From positions 248,001 through 312,000 of the forward strand of contig MBPM02000073.1 in assembly GCA_001695595.3 (NCBI GenBank): a stretch of 64,000 bases of DNA, in the 5' to 3' direction. Made by a program: the position numbers and the translations under genes. Each line of letters begins with the position of its first letter. Within the stretch, counting starts at the first letter, position 1. The notes beneath the pieces are model-generated. The model was not told the DNA's origin. It saw only the letters and a list, made by a program, of their open reading frames with translations, and ran no database searches. The stretch comes from Plasmopara viticola. Its lineage: Eukaryota > Oomycota > Peronosporomycetes > Peronosporales > Peronosporaceae. This document shows positions 43,408 to 54,352 of the stretch, one piece after another.

Positions 43408-44344
43408 CGTAGCTTAAGAAATGATGCAATTGCATCGCATAACAACGAATTACTACTTGCTATTACTTTAGGAGTGAGAGACATTGCTAGATATTTTAAG
43501 ACGGCATTGGTCTCCTTGAAGTACCGTTTAGTGGATAGAATCGAGATGTTGTGTTTGCGATCAAGTTGTAAAGACAGCGAATACTCCCCCGTATCAGAAC
43601 GGCCGCTCCCATTTGTCGCATGGACGTCTTGTCGTGTGGACCATATGTAGATGGTTTATGCGACGAAGGGTGATGTGAAGATAAATGTGAGGGCGTACTT
43701 TGTAGGACAATGAAAGGCAAAGGCGCAGTAGTATAATGTCGCATTAAATAGAATTGCTTGATATTTCAGACGGCATTGGACCTCGCGACAGCACGCATAG
43801 AATCTAACGGCCTTGCTTAAGTTCGCGTAATCAGGAACATACTACCGGTATTCCTTGTAAACGAAAGCTTTGCAAACATGGATAACCTCCCAGAAATTTA
43901 ATCCGCCTCTTTTCTTTCGCATTGGCAAATTATCAAAGTAAATGAGGTTTCTGCAGCTCAAGCACGACCAGGAGCAATGGTGATGTGAAGATAATGACAA
44001 CGAAGTGCAAAAGGCACAGTGGTATAGTGTTGCAATAAATAGCAATGCTAAAAATTTTCTGACGACCTTGGACCTCGCGACAGGTACCTATGTACGCATA
44101 GAAATTAAAGACCTTGCGGAATTTCGCGTAATCCGGAGTATACCCCGGTTCCATGTACATGAAAGCTTTGCAAACATGGATAGCCAGCCCACCAGAATTT
44201 TAACTCGTTTCTCTTCTTTCGCATCTTGTCGCTCTCATGTGATCGTTACCCATCCTAGCTGGCAAATCATTTCAGTAAATAGAGTTTCTGCAGCTCAAGC
44301 ACAACCAGAGGCCATTATTCTTTTTGCACTGCAAGTGGTGAAGC

Positions 44345-44640
44345 ATGCGTCGTTCGTGCGGTTTCGTGCTCATTCTAGCTACCCTCCTGGCCACTGGCCA
44401 CGGTTACGAGGTCCCCCCTCGTCGCACTCGCCCTCCGCGCAATCGTCACTGACAAGTCAGGGATTAAATGTTGTGGAATCCACCCTCAAAACCATGCAAG
44501 CAAGACAAGTTGACTCGTTCAAAGCCAAAGCTAAAGAGAAACCAAAACCGGCTTTAGTGACAAGAAAATATATTGTCCTTTGGTTTACTCATTCAAATCA
44601 GTTGCTTTGTTTTTTTTATGGCAAAAATACTGCGGTCTGA
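44345..44640 (+). pseudogene. Beta-B2
   Basis: ATG at 44345; MRRSCGFVLILATLLATGHG, then YEVPPRRTRPPRNRH and TGA. A deletion in the C-rich tract removes several residues. The tail (NVVESTLKTMQARQVDSFKA, KEKPKPALVTRKYIVLW) is open in another frame. That frame happens to run back through the 5' flank to 44005, giving a 211-codon ORF that I regard as fortuitous. Confidence 0.6.
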
Positions 44641-45324
44641 CTTATTGTAGCTACAAAGCCAATTTTTGATGTGATCGGTCGCTGCTAATGAAAGTATGCC
44701 ACGTGCTATTGAACTTTCGCCGCGCTTAGTTGGGTGAAGCTCACTAACAAATAAGTAATCAGAGGTTCAGGCGCACATGAAGCCCGTCTTGTATCAAACA
44801 GACTCCAATAACACTTTACCGTTGCTCGAGCAATGACTCGGTCAAGTTTACTCTTAAAGTATGGTAAATGGCGATCAAAGGGCCACTAATCTTGCCAAAT
44901 ATTAAAACACACTCTCTTTAAATACACAAAGAGCAGCGTCGACTTCACTGCAAAACAGCCTTTTGACCATACTTAGCAAACTTGACTGAGTTATTGCTCG
45001 AGCTGTGGAAGATTATTATTGAAGCCTCACTTCTTTGATCCGACGCATTGGACGGGCCATATGTGTGCCTGGACCTATAAACGCTAATGCCACCATAAGC
45101 ACGAACAAGAGTTAGCGAGAAATCGATGTATACGTGCTATACTTTCGTTAGCAGGGACCAATTGTATCAAGAATGTGCATCGTAGCTGCTTGTTATAGGA
45201 AATAAATTTGGATTAAAACACCGGAATTATTCTCCACGAGAAAAGTAGCAAAATTTGACTGTAGAAGACATCGCTGATTTGTTGCAATTCTTCATGAAGA
45301 CGCACGCCCACAAAAGAAAAAAAG

Positions 45325-45612
45325 TCATGTTGTTTTCGTCTTTGGTATAGCATCAATTTTCTTAGATCCTCTCACTTTCAGAGCGTAAAATTTTCTTGCT
45401 CGCGCTTCAAGGGGCAAAGTCTCAATTTTCGTATTTGGCTTACTTTTGAGCTCATTGATATCAATGGGCAAAGCCATCCTTTCTTCTGGTGCGGCAATTT
45501 CCTATTGGAGTTTACTTCGAAGACGCTGAGAGCCTTGACTGTCGTCCACGATACCGTAACAAATGGCCAGGAATGGAGCTAGAATGAGCACGACACCGCA
45601 CGATCGACGCAT
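45325..45612 (-). pseudogene. Alpha-8
   Basis: As alpha-3 and alpha-7, TAG-37 the only stop in 96 codons. IDINEL replaces INEL context by an A-to-T change (GATATCAATGGG on the plus strand). Confidence 0.75.
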
Positions 45613-45845
45613 GCTACACCACTTGCTGTGCAAAAAAAATAGTGAGCTCATGGTCGTGCTGGGCCTGAAGAAACCGTATTTACTGAAACAGTAAAAAGAG
45701 TAGCGCGTGCATGAGGGGTACAATTTTCTTGACTCAATGTATAGTACAGATACTCTTTGATAAAAGGAGCGAAAGTAAGGAAAGCCTACAAGAAAGTTTA
45801 GATTATCAAATTTCGAGAGCCGCTTCCCCCCCTTCGTCACCCGCC

Positions 45846-46785
45846 TTGCACCCCGCTTTTTATAGCAACCCTACACGGTATTCGATTGACGTTGATACAC
45901 ACACAAAAAGACGGAATGTAGAAAAGCAGCGCGGATCGGGTGGAAGTCGAAGTAAAAGTCAAGTCGAAGGAGGAGCTACAGCCAAGTTTGTGGGCGGCAA
46001 GTACGACGCAGGGAGGACGATTATGTGGTGGTGCTACAGATCGCAGAGGACGCACAACGAACCCACCGACAGTTGGGCAGTAAGAAGTTTTTGTGGAGAG
46101 CTTTGGCTAGGCGAAAAGTTCCTAATAACAAGTCAAATTGCGTACCAGATCAAGAGAGTTTATGAAGTATGTTTACTCGAGATACCGAGTAAAATTCGAG
46201 ACATTCGAACAACAATCGCAAAGATCAACGGTTAGCTCGTCGTCGATACGTAAAGACCGAGAGTTGATACGCAGTGGCTGCCTTACAAGCAGGCGAATGT
46301 CATGAAGAAGAGTATTGATCGCGCAAATGAGACTCAACTTGATAGTTTTGAGGAAGAGGTGAAAACGACGATATTTTGTACTGATTGAGAGAACGAAGTT
46401 AGCAACAAGAGAGAAGTGGGCAGTAGCAGATTTGACAAGCCACGTGGAGAGATGCGGTTGCAGGATGGCATGCTGTCCGAACGCTTTTTAGAGATGAAAC
46501 CAAGCGAACGTTCTGTTTTGAGGCCGCCGGTAAAGAATTTTTGTTTGTCTGCTCTGGATCAAGCGACGATGGTGCGATCACCTGGGTCTATTTACTGCAG
46601 AGTTTGTCAGCGGTGGAAACAGGACTATTTCGCCTTTTGCTGCCCTATTCAGCTCGCTATCCAATACCAAGTAATTACAATCGGTGGATGGGTCGAATGA
46701 TGCTCGTATTGGCACTAGCACGATCGATGCACGGAGCATTCGCACCGTCGCAGAGCTGCGTCGAGTGCTGCACACAAACAAGTAA
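45846..46785 (+). pseudogene. Gamma-B3
   Basis: The most informative C-terminus: from about 46455 one frame reads WHAVRTLFRDETKRTFCFEA and continues through FLFVCSGSSDDGAITWVYLL without the TAG that precedes RPFCFE in other copies. A 1-bp loss at CAGCGGTGG then ends it. The first block is broken by GCAGGGAGGACG. It is more diverged from the other copies than they are from each other. Confidence 0.5.
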
Positions 46786-47189
46786 CCAAGGCAATGATAT
46801 TGCAAAAGCTTGATTAGCTCTTTCGATCCCCGAATCCCATGGCGAAATTCATGCAACACTAAATATTGAAAGTCCTGATGTTATTATCTTACAAAGATCC
46901 TTGGTTGTTGCAGCTAACCAACGTTCAAAACTTAAGGTAAAGGCGGTTTTAGCCCTGAATATTGAGGGATGCTATACTAGTGGGGTATGGCGTAGTTAAC
47001 GAAAACTGAGGCGACTCCCTAATAAAAAGGTCGTAAGAAACTGTGCGGTGTGCGTCAGTCTTACTTGAACAGCTAAAGCGACGTAAGCAATTTTTATAAT
47101 TGATTATTATGTAATGGCTCGAGTAAGAGGAACGCAAAGTACTGTGTCAAACCGCGACGAGTAAATAACTAGCATTCGGACAGCTCTCA

Positions 47190-47504
47190 ATGGCACATAA
47201 ATCAAAAAAAGTCATAATGGACTCAAAGGTTGACAGTACTGCAAAACAAAGCTGCAGTCTCAAAACATCATTGAATTGGCTTAAAGCAGCCCTAGGCTTC
47301 CGTCTAGTAAGCTGTGCGTCCGATTCTAGTCACAAGGGTGTTCAATGCGACCGTGAGAGCCTTTTAATTTATCGTCGATCGGTGGAAGCGCCATTAGATG
47401 AGTACAACACATATCGCGACAATGCACAATGCTGTATTTCTACAACATATTTCTATCAGAATCTTCGCCCCCGGTTCAGCTTTAGAATTGGTCAAAAATC
47501 TTAA
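47190..47504 (+). pseudogene. Delta copy 8: longest version
   Basis: 104 codons with an ATG start, MAHKSKKVIMDSKVDSTAKQ, then SLKTSLNWLKAALGFRLVSC and the other blocks to SFRIGQKS. In other copies the codon after CSL is a stop (CTCTAAACA against CTCAAAACA here). A missing A at the 3' end shortens the KISKVVQLLKL tail. Product unknown; no homologue recognised. Confidence 0.45.
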
Positions 47505-47718
47505 AGGTGGTACAGCTGCTTAAGCTGATGCAATGATTAAGATGACTGTCGGTCTACTATGGATGCAATTCTTTTCCGATCGTAGCTTAAAGGAATGATG
47601 CAATTGCATCGCATAATAACGAATTACTACTTGCTATAACATTAAAAGGAAGAGACATTGCTAGATATTTTTAGACTGCATTGGTCTCCTTGAAGTACCG
47701 TTTAGTGGATAGAATCGA

Positions 47719-48840
47719 TACACAAACTGAAAAGTAATATTAGGCTAAAGATTATGTGTACCACGTACAAAATGGTACCGCGAATTTGTAAAACGGTTCC
47801 AATGAAGTTCTCAATCTTGTTCACTCTTGCGTCCTCGATGGTCTCCTCGAGGCAAAAGCAATTGACTCTATCGTATTTCTTTCAGCTTAATCACAATGCT
47901 ACATAGCACCAGAATGCTGCAATATCGTCGACTAATGCAAAACAGCGTTGACTTTTTCATGTGCGACTCTGGCGTTTTCGGCATGGATGGTCATTACGTG
48001 CTGCAGCTTTCCGATGTGATACAGTCAAATCTTTCCATACCTGTGTACTTAAAGGGAAGATGTTGGCAAAGTTGAAGCTTTCGAGGCGGATTTCCGTTTG
48101 TATCTACACAATGGCTGTAGATGGATCGCAAACGTAGAGGCGTGGCCGTCGGATACCCACATTCGCTGCGATCACAAGCGATTGGAGTTGACGTCTCGGT
48201 GGCATGCAGATAAGGACAGTTAACACCACTTCGTGTGGGCTAATCACCTGCTAATCCTAGATTTGACGAGTACTCACTCATGCTGCGCCGCCACGCCTGC
48301 CGAGAGGTTCCGTAGAATTGAGGAGGCAACAACTTTTCAACTCGCACAGACAACTTACTGAATTCGCCTATTTCCGCTGAATTTGCAAACTTCATTCCAA
48401 ACTTGTCACTGTAGTCATTAGTTTAAGACTCTTCAACAGGTCCTTCTGAAAATTAGAAGCCTCGAATTACGTATCGGGTCGGGGAGCTTATCACAAACGA
48501 GGTGTCAGTCGGACTTGGCCACTGAAATGTCATTTTGAGCTCCTCGCTGGGTAAGAATTTAATAATGCATACCCGCTGTGCAATTTAATTAATGTACGTT
48601 TTTTCTCGTTGTATGGTGATAGTTTTTACAAATGTTTAATTTTCCCGAAAACAGGACTATTTTTTAGATTATTAGATCCTACAGTTTTAACCAGCAGCGA
48701 TGTAGCGAGTCAAGCCTTTATTTTAAAAGCTGGCTTTTATTTCTTTTAAGGTATAGGGACGTATTATTTTAATAGGGAAAAGTCCCTGGCTGAATTGCGG
48801 TGGCGAATCTTGTTGCTTAATTGGCATAAGAAATGCAACC
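47719..48840. other. Non-array sequence with weak coding traces
   Basis: Array homology is absent. A plus-strand trace between about 47965 and 48225 (CDSGVFGMDGHYVLQLSDVI, then after a frameshift FEADFRLYLHNGCRWIANVE and WPSDTHIRCDHKRLE) looks like decayed protein-coding DNA, family not recognised. The rest is AT-rich with no supported feature. Confidence 0.35.
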
Positions 48841-49130
48841 AAGAACATAAATACTTTACTGAATACGTCAGTCTACAAACAAAAGTCCAGTAAACACTTC
48901 GATCCTCGACCGGGGTAAAGGAACAATCGCTCACCGTGAGATCGTATACCTTCCAGTGTGTCTCCTCTATGCAAGGTGCTGTGTAACTCCTGGCGTTCGA
49001 GCCTAATGAACAAATGTATGCCTAAAGGCTCTGGTAGGACAAACCCTGGTTGCCCTAGTGGTAGGGCTACACAATCCGAAGTAAGAAAACTAAGACCTTT
49101 TTTCGAATCATTGAATTGAGAGGCCACTTA
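48841..49130 (-). repeat. Possible LTR-type remnant
   Basis: On the minus strand the sequence TGTGTAGCCCTACCACTAGG followed by leader-like, non-coding sequence ending near CAGTAAAGTATTTATG resembles an old LTR end. No second copy is in the window to prove it. Confidence 0.2.
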
Positions 49131-49379
49131 AATAGCCGTTATCACAAATAATCATGTGTGCACTCAAACCGTGTCAATTACCGCGAGACCACTTTACTAG
49201 AGTGCTTTGTGTACTGGAAGCACATATATATAAAGAGCAAACCTACCTTTCATCGAGCTTAACATTTAGTCACCATTTACGCTTTCTTGCCTGCAAGCAT
49301 GGAAGGCGCAAACTTCATAAATGTATTCAACAATTAGGCGATCTGACAGCCTTCATTACTGGGGCTTGAACTGTCAAGA

Positions 49380-51270
49380 TGGCTGTATTAGTGAATGGTG
49401 TGAGATTAGGTCTGCTTTGCACTCAGCAAATTCAAGCGTAGGCAGCGACGATGCAAAAAGCGCTTCCAATAATTTTTAGAGAAAGTACTACGATATACAA
49501 AGGACAAGTAGTACCTTGACTTCCAAAACTCAAGGGCTTTATCGACACAGTCCCAATGAGCTTGAGCGTTGTCAAGCAAAGTAGAAATTGCTTTCTTGGC
49601 TGTGGCGAGCATGGGAAAATGGTCCGTGCATATTCCAATGGGGGTCAGCAAATGGACATTTGCTTTCCTGCTCAAACACTCACGAAATCGATGGGAGGAG
49701 CCGCACCCTAAGAGCTAAGGTAATATTGGCTACCAGCAGGCGCTAATTGTTATCCGTGGGAATCACTAAGTCCACCTAACTGGTGCTTGACTGATGCACA
49801 ATAAGGAAGTGTAGTCCTAAAGAGCTTGGAATATCTCAAAGAAGATAAAGCTAGTACTTCAAGCAAGTGTATCAAGTTATAAAAAATTGTGTTAAGTAAT
49901 GGTTGTCGATTGATCTTGTGCACCGGCAACGCGGTCCGCCAAATCAATTGATTAATGCAGCTAGGAAAAAAGTGACTAGAACTTTCAATTATACTGGCTA
50001 TTGTAATTTCCTCTGGGTTGAATAAAACCTTGCTGTAAAGCTTGAAGAGTTCTAGCGCATACTTTTGCTTTTGAACTTCTCAAGCTTACAGCAAGGTCAA
50101 GTGTAATATTTCCGACTAAATCAGCACATAAAAATGCATCAGGTCTGGAGACACCAGCCGTCCAAGTTTTTGCAGCAGGGCTCAGAGGAGTCATGTTCTG
50201 ATCCAGTTCCTTTACAAAAAAGGATGACAGGTTCTAAAGTACTGGTTTGTAGAGGTAAAGACCTCAGGGCTTGACAGCGGGGATAAGAAACATTGGGTAA
50301 CTAAAATGAGCGACTTAATTGCAAGTAAGGAAGTTTCACGGACGTATATCGACTGCGGGTGACAAAGTCCCACAAGATCAAGTAGATAGCGACAGTGCCA
50401 TCAAGAGCGGGTAACATAGCTCTGCGAAAAGAAGAAGATGATGCGAGACTAAGGGTTCAGTAGCTGATCAAAATACTTGAGTATAGTAGAAGCCAAAATT
50501 TCAACTGACCGTCGTCTCACGACAAGTGCGCTCCAATTAAAGGGACTATAAGATGTGAGAAAGCTATATAAGCTACTAAATTCTTGTTAAAGGCAAATGT
50601 CGAAAGCATCTCTAAGGTTGTGATCATTCAGATGAAAATCGCTACGAAAACTATAGGTTCTTGACGAATCTGTATTGGATAAGACTTGTATGCAGCAAAC
50701 GTTATGTCCGGGTTTGGTGTCCTCGAAGGATTCAAGGATCTTATATCCATAATCGTTAATTGGCTTACAACATCGGATCTTCCACTGGATAAATAAGATA
50801 GGCATGCGATGGCTTCATATCAGGCACGAAATACTGTAAAGCCACGCGACGACAGGTGCCACACAAGCATTGTGAGCCAATTATCGCTCTTAACCAAAAA
50901 AAAAAATTTGACATGGTACGGAAAGCACTTGTCACCGACACTATGTGCTTAAATGCCAAACAGAAAAGGCGATCAGCTCGTGCTTGCAATATGCTGAACA
51001 GTGCAGCTATGTTTTGAAGCCATATTTCTAAACGATATGTTGCATTTTATAGTGCATCCAAAACATGTTATTAAGAAATGCACTAAATTTGATAGATGGC
51101 TACTTAAAATTCCGAAAAAAAAAGTGAAATATAACCTCACGACAATAAGTATGCTAAGTGGCATGCTACAAAGAGCGATTGATATAGCCTCGACGACGGT
51201 ATATGACTTGGTCACATCACTCGTTTCGACCGTTAAAGGCTTTTGACCAAACACATTTTGATTCACATCT
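49380..51270 (-). pseudogene. Unidentified decayed coding tract
   Basis: The minus strand has protein-like blocks in changing frames: VTKSYTVVEAISIALCSMPL (about 51210), LESFEDTKPGHNVCC (about 50720), YLLDLVGLCHPQSIYVRETS (about 50370), SLRSSKAKVCARTLQAL (about 50060), LIWRTALPVHKINRQPL (about 49930) and TAKKAISTLLDNAQAHWDC (about 49600). The leucine-rich helical look would fit a HEAT/ARM-type protein, but I cannot name a family. Many stops and frameshifts. Confidence 0.3.
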
Positions 51271-52448
51271 ACTACGACGAGAATTATTTAGCGCAAGAGG
51301 CCCATTTAGGCCATCTGACACTTATGAGGAAAGGTATATTGACAAATGTAACATTGCGGAAGATAAGCTTTAGATTTGTTAGCTCCTCTATAAACAGTCA
51401 CGTGGTTTAAAACAAACAACGAGACAATGAGATTCGTTTTGGCTTGTCTTCCTCATATTCAAAATAATTTGAGGAAATTGATAAACCTGGCCGGCTTTTT
51501 GCTCAAGTACATCGCTGGCTATGCAGGTTTCGCGAAGCCTCTATCCGACCAGTTGGGAATGAAAGTTGGTAGAGCCTTCAGCAAACACGCATTCTAGATT
51601 TGCCAGACGCTTAGCTTCATTTACAAGGTAAGGACAGTCGTTATAAGTTATCCTGCTCCGGTCCAGATGCCAAAAGAAATTTTGCTCAAGTTCATTGCAA
51701 GGCACTTCTTGCTATAAAGTGCGCGCTAGTGATGTACCGAATGCCTCTTCTAGGTTGCAAATTTTTGTACCTCGTATCCTCAATGCAAAAAATACGCTCG
51801 TTTTTGTCCAAAGAAGGCCAGAAATGTTTTTATTTTTGTAGAGATGATATATACGTAGAATATAAGCTCAATGTGCTTGCTCTATAACTTTTGCGTAGAC
51901 TATTTTCAAGTTGGTCCACACCGTTAGCGTTTAGATGAGTTGATTCTTCAGAAATACAAAGACCAAGGCCATTGTAGCTCTCAGTATGATGGTAGTGATA
52001 GTGTTTCTCAAAACACGGAGATTAGCGACGGGCTTGTATTTAACACCGTTCTGCCTGTAAGGCCGCAATTTTTGAAGCCTGTATTCATTGTCTGCCTTAC
52101 TCATGCCGCTTTTATCGGTCGAACAGTAGCAAACGCTCCGTCTTGTACAGGCAATACATATTCACTATACCCGCGGTGACATTTAGTACGCCACCAAAGG
52201 TAAAGTTGAGGCTCTCGGAATTTGATCAGTTCGCTGAAAAAGACCGAAACTGTTAAGACGTTAGAGAGTAAGCCACGAATTTGACCCTCTGGTACGTCTC
52301 GCAAATCTTTACATACTTTGCTATGTACATAGATGCCACCAATGTGATGTGGGCACCGTACAAAACATTTACCCTCTGCCCTCATGATTATCATTCCAAG
52401 TATTAAATGGTTCCAGAAGTATTTCATTACCCACCGCTTTGGGGCGAA
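51271..52448. other. Low-information sequence with one minus-strand ORF
   Basis: Mostly no supported feature. A 108-codon minus-strand frame (52101-52427) contains ECGKCFV-like RAEGKCFVRCPHHIGGIYVH and EGQIRGLLSNVLTVSVFF; it reads like protein but is unrecognised and has no sister copy here. Confidence 0.25.
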
Positions 52449-52477
52449 GGCTAAATTTCCACTAATAGGGTGTACAA

Positions 52478-53633
52478 TTTTCGGAAAAGGTTGGGGTGAC
52501 GCCCTCCTTCCAAGCGCGGGGGCTAAATGCTCGCGCCCTTCGGGCAGGTGCTCTCGGGCATCTGCGAGTCTCTAACGAGTCTCACCCTCGACGCGACGGT
52601 CTCCAGCACCAGGCCAAACCCCCTTCCACGCCCTTAACCGCGCCAACCGCATCCGGATTGGCTCCTTTAATGTGAATTCTCTAGGTTCGAAGCGCAAGAA
52701 GCACGAAACACTCCCCGAAGATCTCCGGCGCTACCGCGTCGATATCCTTGGCCTCCGAGAGACCAAGATCTACGATAGAGATGAGCACCGCATTGATGAC
52801 TTCCTTCTAACCCTGAAAAAAAAAAAACGAAGCCAAGACCGAAGTCACCGAAATCCGCCGCCACTGCAACCCGTCGGGCGCCACTCGACACGCCCGATCC
52901 CGAGAAGAAACCTGGCGCCACATTAAGAAGCTCGGAACACTCCTCGGCGATTTTAAAGATCTATCCCGACGCAAGTCCCTGGCCACCCTCGCGCTCCACC
53001 GCCTCTGGTCCGTCTGGCTCCGCCCCACGCTCATCTCACCCAAGACCCGCATTCGATTGTACAACACCTACGTTCTACCGATTCTGCTGTACAACTGCGC
53101 CACCTGGGCTCTTGCCATGTCAGAGCTCCACGGCCTCGAAAGTTTCCATCGCCGCCAGCTTCGCTACGCTCTTGGCTATCGCTACCCTCGACACATTTCG
53201 AATGCAAGACTACGACCTCTGTGATGAGCGGCCGCTGAGACTACGACTGACACAAGCTCGCTGGCGCCTGTTTGGCCATGTACTTCGCCGCAATCCCGAA
53301 ATTCCAGCTAACCTCCAGACGCGTGCCTACTTCTTCTCCACCGCAGCAAAATGGCGCGGACGTCCCCGCACCACGCTCCCCTCAACACTCGACCACAACC
53401 TTGTTTCCCGTGGCTCCGGCTTTCGACTCCGGATAGCACAAGACCTCGAAGTGGTACGTACCCTTGCACAAGACCGAAAGAAATGGAAGACCATCACGAC
53501 CTCGGTGCTGGATGCACTGCCCGCCGAACGAGACCCGACGTATGCGGACACCACTCTATGCCGTGGACTAGCCAGACTGAGCCTAGCACGTGCATAACTT
53601 GGCAACGCGATAACAAAATACATTACATTACAT
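52478..53633 (+). mobile_element. LINE copy 2: same internally deleted family
   Basis: 1156 bp starting TTTTCGGAAAAGG, ending in CATTACATTACATTA, flanked by the exact 12-bp duplication TAGGGTGTACAA (52466-52477 and 53634-53645). It has the same junction between endonuclease start (ETKIYDRDEHRIDDFLLTLK) and RT C-terminal part as LINE copy 1. One extra A in the A-run and other indels put the two parts in different frames. Confidence 0.92.
52672..53597 (+). pseudogene. LINE copy 2 coding remnant
   Basis: The endonuclease start frame (52672-52926) and the 3' frame (53112-53597) with LRLRLTQARWRLFGHVLRRN, TRAYFFSTAAKWRGRPRTTL and LARLSLARA then stop. Here the C-terminus is in one frame, unlike LINE copy 1, so the family end is LARLSL[AE][RS]A just before the ACATT tail. 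Confidence 0.82.
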
Positions 53634-53759
53634 TAGGGTGTACAAAATAGATTCAATTTAAGCTGTTCCAGAACCGCTTTTTTTCGGTTCTCGAACAGCT
53701 TAAATTGAATCTATTTTGTACACCCTATTAGTGGAAATTTAGCCATCGAAGGCCCATGC

Positions 53760-54035
53760 TAGGACTAAGCTGGGAGGCTGGTAGCATTCGACCCCTGTTG
53801 AATTTAAGGTCCCTACGCCTATTACAATATGGAGCTCTTTTAATCAGTAGAGCGCCCAGCCCTCCAAGCTGTCCCAGACCCATTTAGGTTGGGCAGTCAC
53901 ACTTTTGACTGTGTCTACTATCCACTCTAGTGACGTATCTCTGGCCACCTCTATCCAGCCCATATGGGTATCGATTCAAGTGCCTTCCGTTCACAGGTCG
54001 AGCGACTAACTATCCGAACCACAGGGTCAAGAGCT
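53760..54035 (-). repeat. Candidate tRNA-derived SINE
   Basis: Read on the minus strand from about 54027: GTTCGGATAGTTAGTCGC contains an A-box-like TAGTTAGTCGC (54002-54012), and about 35 bp on ACTTGAATCGATACC resembles a B box (53967-53981), the spacing of a tRNA pol III promoter. A non-tRNA body follows to about 53760. tRNA-headed SINEs are known from Phytophthora genomes. It does not fold into a full tRNA, and no second copy is in the window. Confidence 0.5.
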
Positions 54036-54095
54036 TCCCTCTAGATAGTATTTAATCTTATAGCAACGCAACCGTGGTCGCTGTCAATTTGTTTA

Positions 54096-54222
54096 AGCTG
54101 ACTTCAGAACGTTTTCTTTCGGTAAAAAGCGCACTAGAGGTTATAAGTTCGCATTCTAAGCTGACTTTAGAACGTTCTCTTTCGGTAAAATAGTGCACTA
54201 GAGATTATAAGTTTGCATACTT
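54096..54222. repeat. 63-bp tandem duplication
   Basis: Two imperfect copies of AAGCTGACTTCAGAACGTTT..., each ending in CACTAGAG.TTATAAGTT.GCAT.CT. Confidence 0.85.
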
Positions 54223-54259
54223 TACATATACCTGATGAGTTCGTTTGTCAATCAAGCTT

Positions 54260-54352
54260 TAAAACCTATATGTATGATCCATCTCGTAGCCTAGTCTGCG
54301 TTCGAGTGCATCGGCAATCACATTGAGATGACGTGGCTTGTATGTAGCGCGA
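54260..54352 (-). pseudogene. Ty3/gypsy RNase H end fragment
   Basis: The minus strand reads FSFRATYKPRHLNVIADALE followed by RRLGYEM. This is the hallmark YKPG(H/K)xNxxADALSRRxxY segment at the end of the RNase H domain of Ty3/gypsy polyproteins, with Gly to Arg and Ser to Glu changes. No integrase or LTR is recognisable nearby; a relic. Confidence 0.7.

Larger units (their letters stand above)
41435..45612 (-). repeat. Array unit B2 (4178 bp)
   Basis: Gamma-B2, inverted delta segment (43060-43407), flank, beta-B2, alpha-8. Confidence 0.95.
45613..47718 (-). repeat. Partial array unit B3, ends at 47718
   Basis: Gamma-B3, delta in standard orientation and part of the flank. Array homology stops abruptly after GTGGATAGAATCGA (47718) in the flank third block; beta and alpha are missing. 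Confidence 0.9.
52449..53744. mobile_element. Palindromic foldback (MITE-like) split by LINE copy 2
   Basis: Left 52449-52477 is the exact reverse complement of 53716-53744. The inner arms 53646-53668 and about 53693-53715 also pair, as do AGAACCG and CGGTTCT around a T-rich loop. Without the LINE and one target duplication the element is roughly 130 bp and almost entirely self-complementary. Within it TA-GGGTGTACAAAATAG and its mirror, each next to TA, recall Tc1/mariner-type ends; a flanking target duplication for the whole is not clear. Confidence 0.8.

Noticed and set aside
44005..44640. 211-codon plus-strand ORF ending in the beta tail
   Set aside because: It crosses the beta 5' flank and signal-peptide DNA in the wrong frame; other units break this frame, and the signal peptide at 44345 is the conserved reading.
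19080..47718. CRISPR array or satellite DNA
   Set aside because: The repeat unit is over 4 kb, gene-bearing and in both orientations; there is no short repeat-spacer pattern.
53960..54030. A functional tRNA gene
   Set aside because: A- and B-box-like sequences are present, but no complete cloverleaf with an acceptor stem could be built.
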